Shown here: piece by piece, positions 7,741 to 15,660 of the stretch
How the letters are laid out: each line of letters opens with the position of its first letter
Position numbering within the stretch: position 1 is the stretch's first letter
Origin: CAVVSD01 sp963750895
GTDB taxonomy: Bacteria; Actinomycetota; Thermoleophilia; Solirubrobacterales; Solirubrobacteraceae
Assembly: GCA_963750895.1 (NCBI GenBank)
Contig: CAVVSD010000001.1
Span: forward strand, 62,001-126,000
Reading direction: 5' to 3'
Length of the DNA: 64,000 nt
Notes under the pieces: model-generated
What the model was told of the DNA's origin: nothing
What the model saw: only the letters and a program-made list of their open reading frames with translations
Database searches by the model: none
Position numbers and translations under genes: made by a program

Positions 7741-9261
7741 CTAGCCGCCGACGACCTTGACGGACTGGCCCTTGCCGACCCACGGCAGGTCGCGCTTCTC
7801 GCACGTGGGCGACTTGCGGCCGGGCGGCGGCGTGTCCGGCCCGAACGTCCCGCCGAACGTCTGATCGACGTCGGGGATCGCCTTGACCGTCTTCACCGCG
7901 AGCTTGCCGCTCTTCTCGTACAGCTGCTGGTCGAAGACCGTCAGGACCGCCTGGCGGTTGTCGTCCAGCTTGATGTTGCCGTAGGGGGCCGGGAGCTCCG
8001 TCTTCGCCAGCGCGGCCTGCAGCTTGCTCTGGTCGGAGATGTCGCCCTTGACCTCCTCGAGGCCCTTGATGAGGCCCCACGTGTTCACGTAGTAGCCGTA
8101 CGTGAACGTGCTCGACGCCTGCGGCGCCGCGTCCCCACCCGGCTTGAACGAGGTGAACCACTTGCCGATGATGTTGTTCGCGTAGTCCTGGGCCGCAGGC
8201 GTGTCCAGGTCGCCGGCCGTGCCTGCGCCGCCGATGAACACGTCAGCGACGCGCGGGCCGAGCTGCTCGAACTGGCCAGGCGTGCCCCAGAACAGGTTGC
8301 CCTGGAACTTCTTGGCGTCGATCGGGCCCTTGGCCTGCTCGTACGCCTTCAGGTACGGGATGAGACCCGCGCCGCCGACCGCCACGAACACGCCGTCGAC
8401 GTCCGTGGGCGTCTGCTGGGCGTAGGACGAGTAGTCGGTCGTGTTCAGCGGCGGGAAGATCCGCTTCGTGACCTGGCCGCCCACCGCGCAGAACTCCGCG
8501 ATGAAGCCGGCTGCCGACGTCCAGCCGAAGCTGTAGTCGTCCGCCACGACCGCGGCGGTCTTCCAGCCGAGCTGGTTGAACGCGATGTCGCCGAGACCGG
8601 CGTTCCACTGCGCGCCGTCACCGTTGAACCGGAAGAAGTTCGGCGCCTGCACCTTGAGCGTCGTGTCCTGCGCGCCCGCGGAGCCGTCGACGAACGTCTT
8701 GTCCGGGTGCTGCTTGGCGTAGTTGGCGATCGCGATCGACTCGTCACCGGACAGCGGGCCGATCATGACGTCGGCATCCAGCTGCTCCATGAGGCGGCGC
8801 GTCTCCTTGATGGCCGTGTCCGCGGTGTCGTCGCCGCAGCCCACGCCGACGAGCTTGAGCGGGTGATCGCCGATGGCGCCGCCCGTCCAGCCCTTCTTCG
8901 GGTCCGTCTTGCTGACCGGGGTCGCGCCTGCGAACTGCGACATCGCGGCGACGGCGCCGGCCATGTTCTGCTGGTCGAACGCGCCGAATGCACCCTTGCA
9001 CTCGGACATGATCGCGACCTTGATCGGCGTGCCCGACGCGTCCTTGCGCGGCTCGACGGCCGGCTGCGGATCAGGCCACGTGATCGTCGACGGCGCCTCG
9101 GCGACCGCCGTCTCGGCGGGTGCCGACGAGTTGTCGCCGCCTCCGCCGCTGCTGTCGTCGTTGTCGTCGCTCCCGCAGCCGGCCGCTGCAAGAGCGGCGA
9201 CCCCGAACGCGATCGCGAGCCAGGTCCTACCCCGGCCCATACCTCCTCCACCTGCTCCCAT
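7741..9261 (-). CDS. periplasmic-type substrate-binding lipoprotein of the liv ABC transporter
   Basis: 506 aa. The N-terminus is a lipoprotein signal (TWLAIAFGVAALAAAGCGS) with lipobox LAAAGC, followed by a Gly/Ser/Asp-rich linker. The mature part is a type I periplasmic-binding (LivJ/K, Peripla_BP_6) protein: IGPLSGDESIAIANYAKQHP, FRFNGDGAQWNAGLGDIA, KTAAVVADDYSFGWTSAAGF. I chose ATG 9261 because GGAGG lies 9 nt upstream; ATG 9240 has GGAGGAGGT almost touching it, too close. At about 506 aa it is larger than LivK (around 370), like the urea/amide- or aromatic-binding relatives. It defines the importer's cargo, which remains unknown. Confidence 0.9.
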   Translation of the reverse strand: MGAGGGGMGRGRTWLAIAFGVAALAAAGCGSDDNDDSSGGGGDNSSAPAETAVAEAPSTITWPDPQPAVEPRKDASGTPIKVAIMSECKGAFGAFDQQNMAGAVAAMSQFAGATPVSKTDPKKGWTGGAIGDHPLKLVGVGCGDDTADTAIKETRRLMEQLDADVMIGPLSGDESIAIANYAKQHPDKTFVDGSAGAQDTTLKVQAPNFFRFNGDGAQWNAGLGDIAFNQLGWKTAAVVADDYSFGWTSAAGFIAEFCAVGGQVTKRIFPPLNTTDYSSYAQQTPTDVDGVFVAVGGAGLIPYLKAYEQAKGPIDAKKFQGNLFWGTPGQFEQLGPRVADVFIGGAGTAGDLDTPAAQDYANNIIGKWFTSFKPGGDAAPQASSTFTYGYYVNTWGLIKGLEEVKGDISDQSKLQAALAKTELPAPYGNIKLDDNRQAVLTVFDQQLYEKSGKLAVKTVKAIPDVDQTFGGTFGPDTPPPGRKSPTCEKRDLPWVGKGQSVKVVGG

Positions 9262-9280
9262 CCTGTGCTCCCTCCTCCTC

Positions 9281-9300
9281 GGTGACGTCAAAGCGTCACC
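9281..9300 (-). promoter_or_regulatory. intercistronic hairpin between livM and the binding-protein gene
   Basis: GGTGACG, six unpaired bases, CGTCACC: a perfect 7-bp stem that contains the livM stop codon (9296-9298) and lies just before the ribosome site of the binding-protein gene. Such hairpins commonly protect or process ABC operon mRNAs so that the binding protein is made in excess over the membrane subunits. No T-run follows, so it is not a standard terminator. Confidence 0.6.
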
Positions 9301-10327
9301 CGACGGGTGTGGGCTCTCCAGAGCCCCTCTCCTGCGTGATGTCCCCGACCACCGGGCGTCGTCCGCGACCTGACGTGAACTTCTCCCACAGGCCCATGAG
9401 CCCGCTGGGGGAGACGAGGACGATCACGAGGAAGACGACGCCGATGAGCGTGTGGAACCGGTCCGAGATGAGGCCGATGTCCGGCGCGTAGTTGTTGATC
9501 ACGACGAACACCAGTGCGCCGAGCCAGGCGCCCTCCAGGCGATACAGACCGCCGATGACGGCGATCACCAGCACGTCGATGGTCGCCTGGAGCCCGATGG
9601 TGGAGGGCGCGATCTGCGCGTTCCACCAGACGAAGAGGATGCCGCCGATCGCGGCGATCAGGCCGGCGAACGCGAACGCCAGCGTGCGGTGCCACGCGAC
9701 GTTGTAGCCGAGCGAGCGCATCCGGATCGGGTCGTCGCGGATGCCCTGCAGCGTGAGGCCGAACGGCGTGCGCACGACGTAGCGCAGGAACGCGTAGAGG
9801 CCGAGCGCGACGGCGAGCGTGACGAAGTACAGGCGCTCGGGATGCGCGGTGCGGCTCAGGAAGTCCGGGATCGGGATGCCGCTGATCCCGCCGAAGCCGG
9901 AGATGTTCGTGACCTGGCCGAAGACGAGGTTGGCGATCACCGAGAAGACCAGCGTGATCATCAGGAAGTAGATCCCGTAGCTGCGGCTGGCCAGCGCGCC
10001 GAAGATGAAGGCGACGGCGACGGCGATGAGGATCGCGACGGCGATGCCGGGCACCTCGGCCCAGCCGAGGTTCAGGCCCTTCGTGTTGCCGTTCGTCGTC
10101 AGGTTCCCGAGCGCGAACCCCGCGACGCCGTAGATGGCGACCTGCGCGAGGGAGACCATGCCGCCGTAGGCCGACAGGAAGATGAGGCTCGCCGCGACGA
10201 CGCCCAGGATCAGCATCTGCGTCAGCAGCGCCGCGATCCAGTACTCGCTCAGCACGAGCGGGGCGAGCAGCAGCACGACGAGGATGCCGATGCCGACGCC
10301 CTTGTCCAGCGTCACGTCCTTGCTCAT
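9296..10327 (-). CDS. livM: branched-chain amino acid-type ABC transporter permease LivM
   Basis: 343 aa, strongly hydrophobic with about eight to ten membrane segments (GIGILVVLLLAPLVLSEYWI, GIAVAILIAVAVAFIFGALA, VTLAVALGLYAFLRYVV, LIGVVFLVIVLVSP). The LivM coupling motif is present (GLTLQGIRDDPIRMRSLGYN), as is the typical WLGALVFVVINNYAPDI. The ATG overlaps the stop of livH (ATGA, 10324-10327). It forms the inner-membrane channel with LivH. The tail EKFTSGRGRRPVVGDITQER is charged and cytoplasmic. Confidence 0.92.
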   Translation of the reverse strand: MSKDVTLDKGVGIGILVVLLLAPLVLSEYWIAALLTQMLILGVVAASLIFLSAYGGMVSLAQVAIYGVAGFALGNLTTNGNTKGLNLGWAEVPGIAVAILIAVAVAFIFGALASRSYGIYFLMITLVFSVIANLVFGQVTNISGFGGISGIPIPDFLSRTAHPERLYFVTLAVALGLYAFLRYVVRTPFGLTLQGIRDDPIRMRSLGYNVAWHRTLAFAFAGLIAAIGGILFVWWNAQIAPSTIGLQATIDVLVIAVIGGLYRLEGAWLGALVFVVINNYAPDIGLISDRFHTLIGVVFLVIVLVSPSGLMGLWEKFTSGRGRRPVVGDITQERGSGEPTPVG

Positions 10328-11403
10328 GCAGGTCGCCCGAAGAGCCCGAGCGGGCGGATCGCCAGGACGATCGCCAGCAGGATGAACGTGAAGATGATCG
10401 AGTAGAAGGTGTAGTCCGCCGGCAGGTACGCGGCGGTGAAGTTCGTGACCATCCCGAGCAGCAGCGCGCCGATCGCGGCGCCGCCGAGCGAGCCCATGCC
10501 GCCGATGATCACGACGATCAGGGAGTTGAGCAGCCAGTTCGCGTCGACGCCCGGCGCGAGGCTCGAGAACGACCCCCCGATGGCGCCTCCGAGGCCGGCC
10601 AGCCCGGACCCCACGGCGAACGCGATCGCGAACGTCAGCTGGATGTTGATCCCGGTCGCGGAGACCATGTCGCGGTCGTCCACGCCCGCGCGGATGACCA
10701 TGCCGGTGCGGGTCCGCTTGAGCCAGTACCAGAGCCCGAGGCCGACGGCGAGGCCGATGCCCAGGATGACGAGCCGCGTCAGCGTGTACTGCGTGTCGTA
10801 GAGCTGGAGGTCGACGAACTTGTCGAACGTGCCCGGCCATGAGATGTCCTGCGGGACGCCGCCGAAGTGGGCCAGCATCTGGTCGGCGAGGATGATCGAC
10901 ACGGCGATCGTGATGAGCGCCTGGCGCAGGTCCTGCCCCTGGTTCCAGCGCAGCAGGGCCTGCTGCATGATCAGGCCGGCCGCCGCGATGATCGCCACCG
11001 CGACGAGCGTCGGCACGATCCACTGCGTGAAGTTGACCTGCGCGCTCGAGAGGCCGACGTCGGAGCCGACGCCGACCATGTTGCGCTGGACGCGCAGCGC
11101 GATGTAGCCGCCGAGCAGGAAGAAGGCGCCGTGGGCCATGTTCACCACGCGCATGAGCCCGAAGACGAGCGTGAAGCCGCTCGCGACGACGAAGTACAGC
11201 GCCGCGGCCGTGAGGCCGTTCAGCAGCGTGATGAAGAAGTCCTTCGGGTCGGAGACCGCGGGGCCGAAGCTCGTCCCCGACGCGATGAACAGCACCCAGA
11301 CGATCGGGAACACGATCAGCGCGACCAGCAGCGTGCGCTTCGTGTTGCGCAGCGCGGCAGACCCGGCGATCCCGCGGCGACCGTACGTCGGCGTTGCGCT
11401 GAT
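10324..11403 (-). CDS. livH: branched-chain amino acid-type ABC transporter permease LivH (start uncertain)
   Basis: About 359 aa. Membrane segments begin at TLLVALIVFPIVWVLFIASG and continue through LTAAALYFVVASGFTLVFGL. The LivH signature LRVVNMAHGAFFLLGGYIA-type segment and the coupling helix VIRAGVDDRDMVSATGIN are clear. The start is unusual: the best ribosome site (GAGAGGAGAGG on the minus strand) is followed by ATC at 11403, with no ATG, GTG or TTG in frame until far upstream. A TTG at 11532 exists but lies inside the GntR operator. It is the first gene of the importer operon, about 80 nt downstream of the predicted promoter. Confidence 0.85.
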   Translation of the reverse strand: MSATPTYGRRGIAGSAALRNTKRTLLVALIVFPIVWVLFIASGTSFGPAVSDPKDFFITLLNGLTAAALYFVVASGFTLVFGLMRVVNMAHGAFFLLGGYIALRVQRNMVGVGSDVGLSSAQVNFTQWIVPTLVAVAIIAAAGLIMQQALLRWNQGQDLRQALITIAVSIILADQMLAHFGGVPQDISWPGTFDKFVDLQLYDTQYTLTRLVILGIGLAVGLGLWYWLKRTRTGMVIRAGVDDRDMVSATGINIQLTFAIAFAVGSGLAGLGGAIGGSFSSLAPGVDANWLLNSLIVVIIGGMGSLGGAAIGALLLGMVTNFTAAYLPADYTFYSIIFTFILLAIVLAIRPLGLFGRPA

Positions 11404-11489
11404 AGCGCCTCTCCTCTCGCAGCTCGGCGGGCCCCGCGCGCAGGCAGGGTGCCCGATCCCTCTCTCCCGCGGACAGCGTCCGCGCCGCG

Positions 11490-11519
11490 ACACTACGCGA
11501 CGCGCCGCAAAGACGTCAA
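11490..11519 (-). promoter_or_regulatory. promoter of the liv operon
   Basis: On the minus strand, TTGACG (11519-11514) is followed by an 18-nt spacer and TAGTGT (11495-11490), which fits an actinobacterial housekeeping promoter (TTGAC/TAnnnT). The start point would fall near 11483, about 80 nt before livH. The TGGTTTTGCCA operator abuts the -35 element on its upstream side. A 6-bp hairpin (GCGGAC/GTCCGC, 11469-11483) would form at the very 5' end of the transcript. Confidence 0.6.
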
Positions 11520-11520
11520 G

Positions 11521-11531
11521 TGGTTTTGCCA
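11521..11531. promoter_or_regulatory. FCD-GntR operator, copy A (upstream of livH)
   Basis: TGGTTTTGCCA on the plus strand within AAGTGGTTTTGCCAATTT. It follows the TGGT-NNN-(A/G)CCA pattern of FCD GntR operators. It matches copy B (TGGTAAAGCCA within AACTGGTAAAGCCAATTT) at 7 of 7 arm positions and in the flanking ATTT. It sits 2 nt upstream of the liv -35 element and just past the 3' end of the regulator gene. Confidence 0.72.
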
Positions 11532-11538
11532 ATTTCCC

Positions 11539-12240
11539 CTAGCGACCGACGTCGCGCCCGATGAGCACGCCGCGGATGTGCATCAGGTGGGCGGCCATCG
11601 CCTCGCGGGCGAGCACCGGATCGTGCGCCTCGAGTGCGTCGAGGATGGCCAGGTGCTCCTGCGCCGTGCGCCGCGTGACGCCCGGCCGCGTGGAGCTGAT
11701 CGTCCGCCCGCGCAGCGAGAGATCGGCGATGCCGTCGAGCACGGAGAGCATCATCGTGCTGCGCGCGGCGACGTGGATGGCGCGGTGGAACTCGGCGTCG
11801 ACGAGGATGAACTCGGTGGGCTCCGAGATCGCGTGCTCCATGCGCTCGACCAGGTCGTGGAGGCCGGCCAGCTCGTCGTCCGTGATGCGAGCCGCTGCAC
11901 GCTCGGTGACCGATGGCTCCAGGAGAAGTCGGATCTCGAAGAGCTCCTCGATCGGCGCGTCCTGCAGGTCGATCGTGAGCGTCAGCGGATCGCCGACGGG
12001 GGCCTGGCGCACGACGAACGTGCCGGCGCCATGGCGCGTCTCGAGCATGCCCATGATCACGAGTCCGCGGACGGCTTCGCGCAGCGTCGGGCGCGAGACG
12101 CCGAGGCGGGTGGCCAGTGCTCGCTCCGGCGGCAGCTTGTCCCCCGGCTGCAGCGCGCCGGACCCGATGAGCTCCTTCAGGTGCTCGGCCGCGTCGTGCG
12201 CGAGCGACCTGCGGTCGAGTGCCTGGAAGGCGTCCGCCAT
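11539..12240 (-). CDS. GntR-family transcriptional regulator with FCD domain (FadR/LldR-like)
   Basis: 233 aa. The winged helix occupies residues 10-80 (GDKLPPERALATRLGVSRPT, LREAVRGLVIMGMLETRHGA). The FCD domain follows (EIRLLLEPSVTERAAARITD, EFHRAIHVAARS, AQEHLAILDALEAHD). It lies between the amidase operon and livH and is flanked by two copies of its probable operator. A TAGGCT -10-like box (12252-12247) ends 6 nt before the ATG, so its own transcript may be leaderless. It probably senses the transported acid or a breakdown product and controls both transport and catabolism. Confidence 0.9.
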   Translation of the reverse strand: MADAFQALDRRSLAHDAAEHLKELIGSGALQPGDKLPPERALATRLGVSRPTLREAVRGLVIMGMLETRHGAGTFVVRQAPVGDPLTLTIDLQDAPIEELFEIRLLLEPSVTERAAARITDDELAGLHDLVERMEHAISEPTEFILVDAEFHRAIHVAARSTMMLSVLDGIADLSLRGRTISSTRPGVTRRTAQEHLAILDALEAHDPVLAREAMAAHLMHIRGVLIGRDVGR

Positions 12241-12281
12241 GCGCGGAGCCTAGACCCGAACCACTCCCAGCGGTGGAAAAT

Positions 12282-12292
12282 TGGCTTTACCA
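12282..12292. promoter_or_regulatory. FCD-GntR operator, copy B (upstream of the gntR gene, inside the amidase 3' end)
   Basis: TGGCTTTACCA on the plus strand, read TGGTAAAGCCA on the minus strand, within AACTGGTAAAGCCAATTT. It overlaps the TAA stop of the amidase gene and lies 42-52 nt upstream of the regulator's ATG, consistent with autoregulation. Copy A has the same arms, so one protein probably binds both. Confidence 0.72.
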
Positions 12293-13513
12293 GTTTCCCT
12301 GATACTCGAGCGCGAGGGCGGCCGCGATGACCGTCGCGGCGTCGCGACCGGCGATCTGGAGGCCGCCGATGGCGATCGCGGGCCAGCCGAGGTAGCTGAA
12401 CGGGCGGGTGTACGCGGAGACCGCCAGCCGCACGTCGAGCTCGTCGACGCCCGCCGGCGGCAGCTCCTCGACGCCGAGCGTGGGGGACACGAGCAGGTCG
12501 ACCGCGGGCTCGCGCGCGGCGTGCTCCCGCCAGGCGTGCAGCGCCGCGAGACCCGCTCGGTAGTCCTCGTCGGTCACCTGCAGCGCGCCGTCGAGCTTCG
12601 CGCGGATCGTCGGGCCGTACTCGTCGCGGCGGCTGGGGAACGTCGCCGCGTGCGACCGCGCCGCCTCGGCGTTGAACACCGCCCACGTGTCGCCCTCCGG
12701 CGTGGGCAGGACGGCCTCCTGCACGTCGGCGCCGAGCGCCCGCAGGCGCTCCGTGTAGGCGAGGGCGCGGTCGTCGCGCGGGCCGGGGGAGGCCACCGGC
12801 GCGAGATCGGGCACCGCCGTGAGCAGCCCGACGCGCAGGCCGCGCATCCCCGGCTCGGGGACCGGCGTGCCGGTGAGCACGGAGTACGCCAGCGCGCAGT
12901 CGGCGACGGTCCTCGCCATGGGCCCGACCGTGTCGAAGCTGGGGACGAGCGGGAAGACGCCCTCGACGGACACCGCGCCGATCGGGGTCTTGAGCCCGAC
13001 GATCCCGCAGGCGCCGGCCGGCATCCGCACGGACCCGCCGGTGTCGGTCCCGAGCGTCAGCGGCACCATGCCGGCGGCGAGCGCCACCGCGTTGCCGCTG
13101 CTCGAGCCTCCGGCGATGCGGTCGGGCGCCGTCGGGTTGACCGGGTCGCCGTAGAAGGTGTTCTGGCCGCACGTGCCCCACGCGAACTCGTCGGCGTTGG
13201 CCTTGCCCACGACGATCGCGCCCTCCGCCTCCAGCGCGGCGACCGATGACGCGGTGCGCTCCGGCACGTGCTCGGCGTACAACGACGACGCGTAGGTCGT
13301 GCGGATCCCGGCGGTGTCGATGAGGTCCTTGACGAGCAGCGGGACGCCGGCCAGCCGGCCGCGGACGCCGTTGCGTGCGCGCGCCAGCGCCTCGTCGCCG
13401 CAGAGCGTGATGACCGCGCGCAGCTCGCGCTGCGCCTCGATGCGCGCGAGCGCGTCCTCCACCGCCTCGACGGGGGACACGGCGCCGGCGGCGATCTCCG
13501 TCGCGTTCATCAT
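12287..13513 (-). CDS. amidase (amidase signature family)
   Basis: 408 aa. The Ser-cisSer-Lys catalytic triad is visible: Lys in VPLLVKDLIDTAG, the GGSSSGNAVALAAGMVPL loop and the nucleophile Ser in GTDTGGSVRMPAGACGIVG. It is somewhat shorter than GatA (around 480). Family members hydrolyse aryl or alkyl amides to acid and ammonia. ATG 13513 overlaps the stop of the ThDP-enzyme gene (ATGA). As the last enzyme gene before the regulator, it supports an amide or N-containing intermediate in this pathway. The TAA stop lies inside a GntR operator. Confidence 0.9.
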   Translation of the reverse strand: MMNATEIAAGAVSPVEAVEDALARIEAQRELRAVITLCGDEALARARNGVRGRLAGVPLLVKDLIDTAGIRTTYASSLYAEHVPERTASSVAALEAEGAIVVGKANADEFAWGTCGQNTFYGDPVNPTAPDRIAGGSSSGNAVALAAGMVPLTLGTDTGGSVRMPAGACGIVGLKTPIGAVSVEGVFPLVPSFDTVGPMARTVADCALAYSVLTGTPVPEPGMRGLRVGLLTAVPDLAPVASPGPRDDRALAYTERLRALGADVQEAVLPTPEGDTWAVFNAEAARSHAATFPSRRDEYGPTIRAKLDGALQVTDEDYRAGLAALHAWREHAAREPAVDLLVSPTLGVEELPPAGVDELDVRLAVSAYTRPFSYLGWPAIAIGGLQIAGRDAATVIAAALALEYQGNW

Positions 13514-15165
13514 CGCGCCGCCGCGTCGCGGATCGCGTCCAGGGTGCCGCGCGGCGTGATCGCCTGCGGATCGACGCGCAGCTCGACGAGCGCCGGGCGC
13601 CCGCACGTCAGCGCCTCGTCCAGGGCGGGCCCGACGTCCTCGGTGCGCTCGACGACCGCGCCGTGCGCGCCGAACGCCTGCGCGTAGGCCGCGAAGTCCG
13701 GGTTGCGCAGGTCGGTCGCGAACACGCGCCCCGGGTAGCGGCGCTCCTGGTGCATGCGGATCGTGCCGTACATCCCGTTGTTCACGACGAGCACGACGAT
13801 CGGCAGGTCCTCCTGCACCGCGGTCGCGAGCTCCTGCCCGGTCATGAGGAAGTCGCCGTCCCCGGCGATGCAGACCACGGCTCGCTCCGGGTGCACGGCC
13901 TTCGCCGCGACGGCGGCCGGGACGCCGTAGCCCATCGAGCCGCTGCGGGGCGCGAGCTGGGTCCCGTGGCGGCGGAACTCGTAGTAGCGGTGCGCCCAGA
14001 TCGAGAAGTTGCCCGCGCCGTTCGTGAGGATCGCGTCGGGGCCGAGCCGTTCGCGCAGCGCCGCCATGACCGCGGACATCTGCAGCGCGCCGGGGAGCTC
14101 GGTGACCTCGTGCAGGTTGCGCTCGTACTCGGCGTGGGCCGCCTCGAGCAGCCCCTCCCGCGCGGCCGTCGGCGCGAGCTTCGCCGCCGCGGCCGAGAAC
14201 GCCTCGAGATCGCAGGCGATGCCGAGCTCCGGCTGGTACACGGACCCGAGCAGGCCCGGGTCGGGATGCACGTGGACCAGCCGCTGCGCCGGCGCCGGCG
14301 GCCTGAGGAGGGTGTAGGCGTCGGTCGTGATCTCGCTCAGGCGCCCGCCGATCGCCAGCAGGACGTCCGCGTCGCGGATCCGCGACGCGAGCGCCGGGTC
14401 CATCCCGAGCCCCGCGTGCCCGGCGTAGGCGGGCGAGCGGTTGTCGATGTAGTCCTGGCAGCGGAAGGAGGCGGCGACGGGGATGCGCTGCGCCTCGCAG
14501 AACGCCGCGACGTCGAGGCCGGTCCGGGACGTCCAGCCGCCCTCGCCGACGATCGCCAGCGGGCGCTCTGCACCCTCGAGCAGCTCCGTCAGGCGCGCCA
14601 TCGCCGCATCGCCCGGCGGCGTGGCGGCGAGCGGCCGGTGCGGCGCCGCGTCGGGGACGTCGACGACGTCGGTGAGCATGTCCTCGGGCAGCGCGAGCAC
14701 GACGGGCCCCGGTCGCCCTGACGTCGCGACGGCGAAGGCGCGCGCGACGAGCTCCGGGACGCGGGCAGCGTCGTCGATCTGCGCGACCCACTTCGCCATC
14801 GACCCGAACACGGCCGCGTAGTCGAGCTCCTGGAAGCCCTCCCGACCGACGGCGTCGCGGGCGACCTGGCCCACGAGCAGGATCATCGGCGTCGAGTCCT
14901 GCGAGGCGGTGTGCAGGCCGTTGGACGCGTGCGTCGCACCCGGCCCCCGCGTGACGAGGCAGATGCCCGGGCGGCCCGTGAGCTTCCCGTAGGCGTCCGC
15001 CATGTTCGCCGCGCCACCCTCGTGGCGCGTCACGACGAGTCGCATGGGTGCGTCGCGCAGCGCGTCGAGCACCGGCAGGTAGCTCTCGCCGGGGACGCCG
15101 AACGCGAGATCGGCGCCGTGCAGGACGAGCTGGTCGACGAGGACCTGCCCGCCGCTCCGGCTCAC
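13510..15165 (-). CDS. thiamine diphosphate-dependent enzyme (acetolactate synthase/benzoylformate decarboxylase-like)
   Basis: 551 aa, GTG start overlapping the upstream stop (GTGA). Three ThDP domains are seen: the pyrimidine-binding domain with catalytic Glu (AFGVPGESYLPVLDAL, TRHEGGAANMADAYGKLTGR), a central domain (LAIVGEGGWTSRTG) and the PP domain with the GDG-N27-NN motif (IAGDGDFLMTGQEL to LVVNNGMYGTI). This architecture serves acetolactate synthases, 2-oxo-acid decarboxylases, sulfoacetaldehyde acetyltransferase and the diketone hydrolase IolD. No small ALS subunit is nearby, arguing against branched-chain biosynthesis. In this operon it probably decarboxylates or cleaves a 2-oxo acid whose aldehyde product goes to the aldehyde dehydrogenase. 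Confidence 0.87.
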   Translation of the reverse strand: MSRSGGQVLVDQLVLHGADLAFGVPGESYLPVLDALRDAPMRLVVTRHEGGAANMADAYGKLTGRPGICLVTRGPGATHASNGLHTASQDSTPMILLVGQVARDAVGREGFQELDYAAVFGSMAKWVAQIDDAARVPELVARAFAVATSGRPGPVVLALPEDMLTDVVDVPDAAPHRPLAATPPGDAAMARLTELLEGAERPLAIVGEGGWTSRTGLDVAAFCEAQRIPVAASFRCQDYIDNRSPAYAGHAGLGMDPALASRIRDADVLLAIGGRLSEITTDAYTLLRPPAPAQRLVHVHPDPGLLGSVYQPELGIACDLEAFSAAAAKLAPTAAREGLLEAAHAEYERNLHEVTELPGALQMSAVMAALRERLGPDAILTNGAGNFSIWAHRYYEFRRHGTQLAPRSGSMGYGVPAAVAAKAVHPERAVVCIAGDGDFLMTGQELATAVQEDLPIVVLVVNNGMYGTIRMHQERRYPGRVFATDLRNPDFAAYAQAFGAHGAVVERTEDVGPALDEALTCGRPALVELRVDPQAITPRGTLDAIRDAAAR

Positions 15166-15660
15166 GGCCGGACCACCGGCTGCTCGAAGTACACCGTCGG
15201 GCGCTGGGTCTTCGGCTTCTCCGCGTCGGCGGGATCCACGTAGCTGATGGTGCGCTTGCCGGCCCACTCCTCCGGCAGGAGGAGCACGCGGATGAACGCG
15301 GACGGCTCGTCCGGCGCCGTGGTCGCGAGCACGGGATCGGGCCCCCGCTCGAACCACGGCTCACCGGGGCCGTACGTGTGCTCCTCGCCCTCGGAGTCGA
15401 TGGTGATCCTCCCGAACAGCAGGTAGCGGATCCCCGGGTCCCGGGTGCGTGTGCCGGTAGGCGATCCCGCCCGGGACGAAGTCGATGCGGTCCAGTCGCA
15501 TGATCCACGGCCCGTCGGCGAGGTCGACGTCGGCGGACAGCAGGGCGCCCTCGGGCGCGTCCTCGCCGAGCGTCCAGACGAGCGTCGTGCCGTCCTCGAG
15601 CTCGTGGGCGATGGAGTTCGGGTCGCCGGTGCCGGCGCCCTTCGTCAGCGAGAGTCTCAA
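15162..15660 (-). pseudogene. cupin domain protein with one frameshift
   Basis: From a TTG start at 15660 that overlaps the SDR stop (TTGA), the frame reads LRLSLTKGAGTGDPNSIAHE, RIDFVPGGIAYRHTHPGPG and then breaks at a run of four C on the plus strand (15432-15435). Dropping one base restores IRYLLFGRITIDSEGEEHTY, PGEPWFERGP and a normal end at 15162, whose stop overlaps the ThDP-enzyme GTG. The repaired protein is about 165 aa with the cupin His residues HTHPG. Conservation on both sides and perfect overlaps at both ends suggest a sequence error or a very recent mutation. Its role is unknown. Confidence 0.8.

Noticed and set aside
11521..11532. TTG at 11532 as the livH start codon
   Set aside because: It would put the start inside the GntR operator and upstream of the predicted promoter, with no ribosome site.
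13510..15165. Acetolactate synthase for branched-chain amino acids (ilvB)
   Set aside because: There is no small regulatory subunit, ilvC or other ilv gene nearby, and the operon is catabolic.
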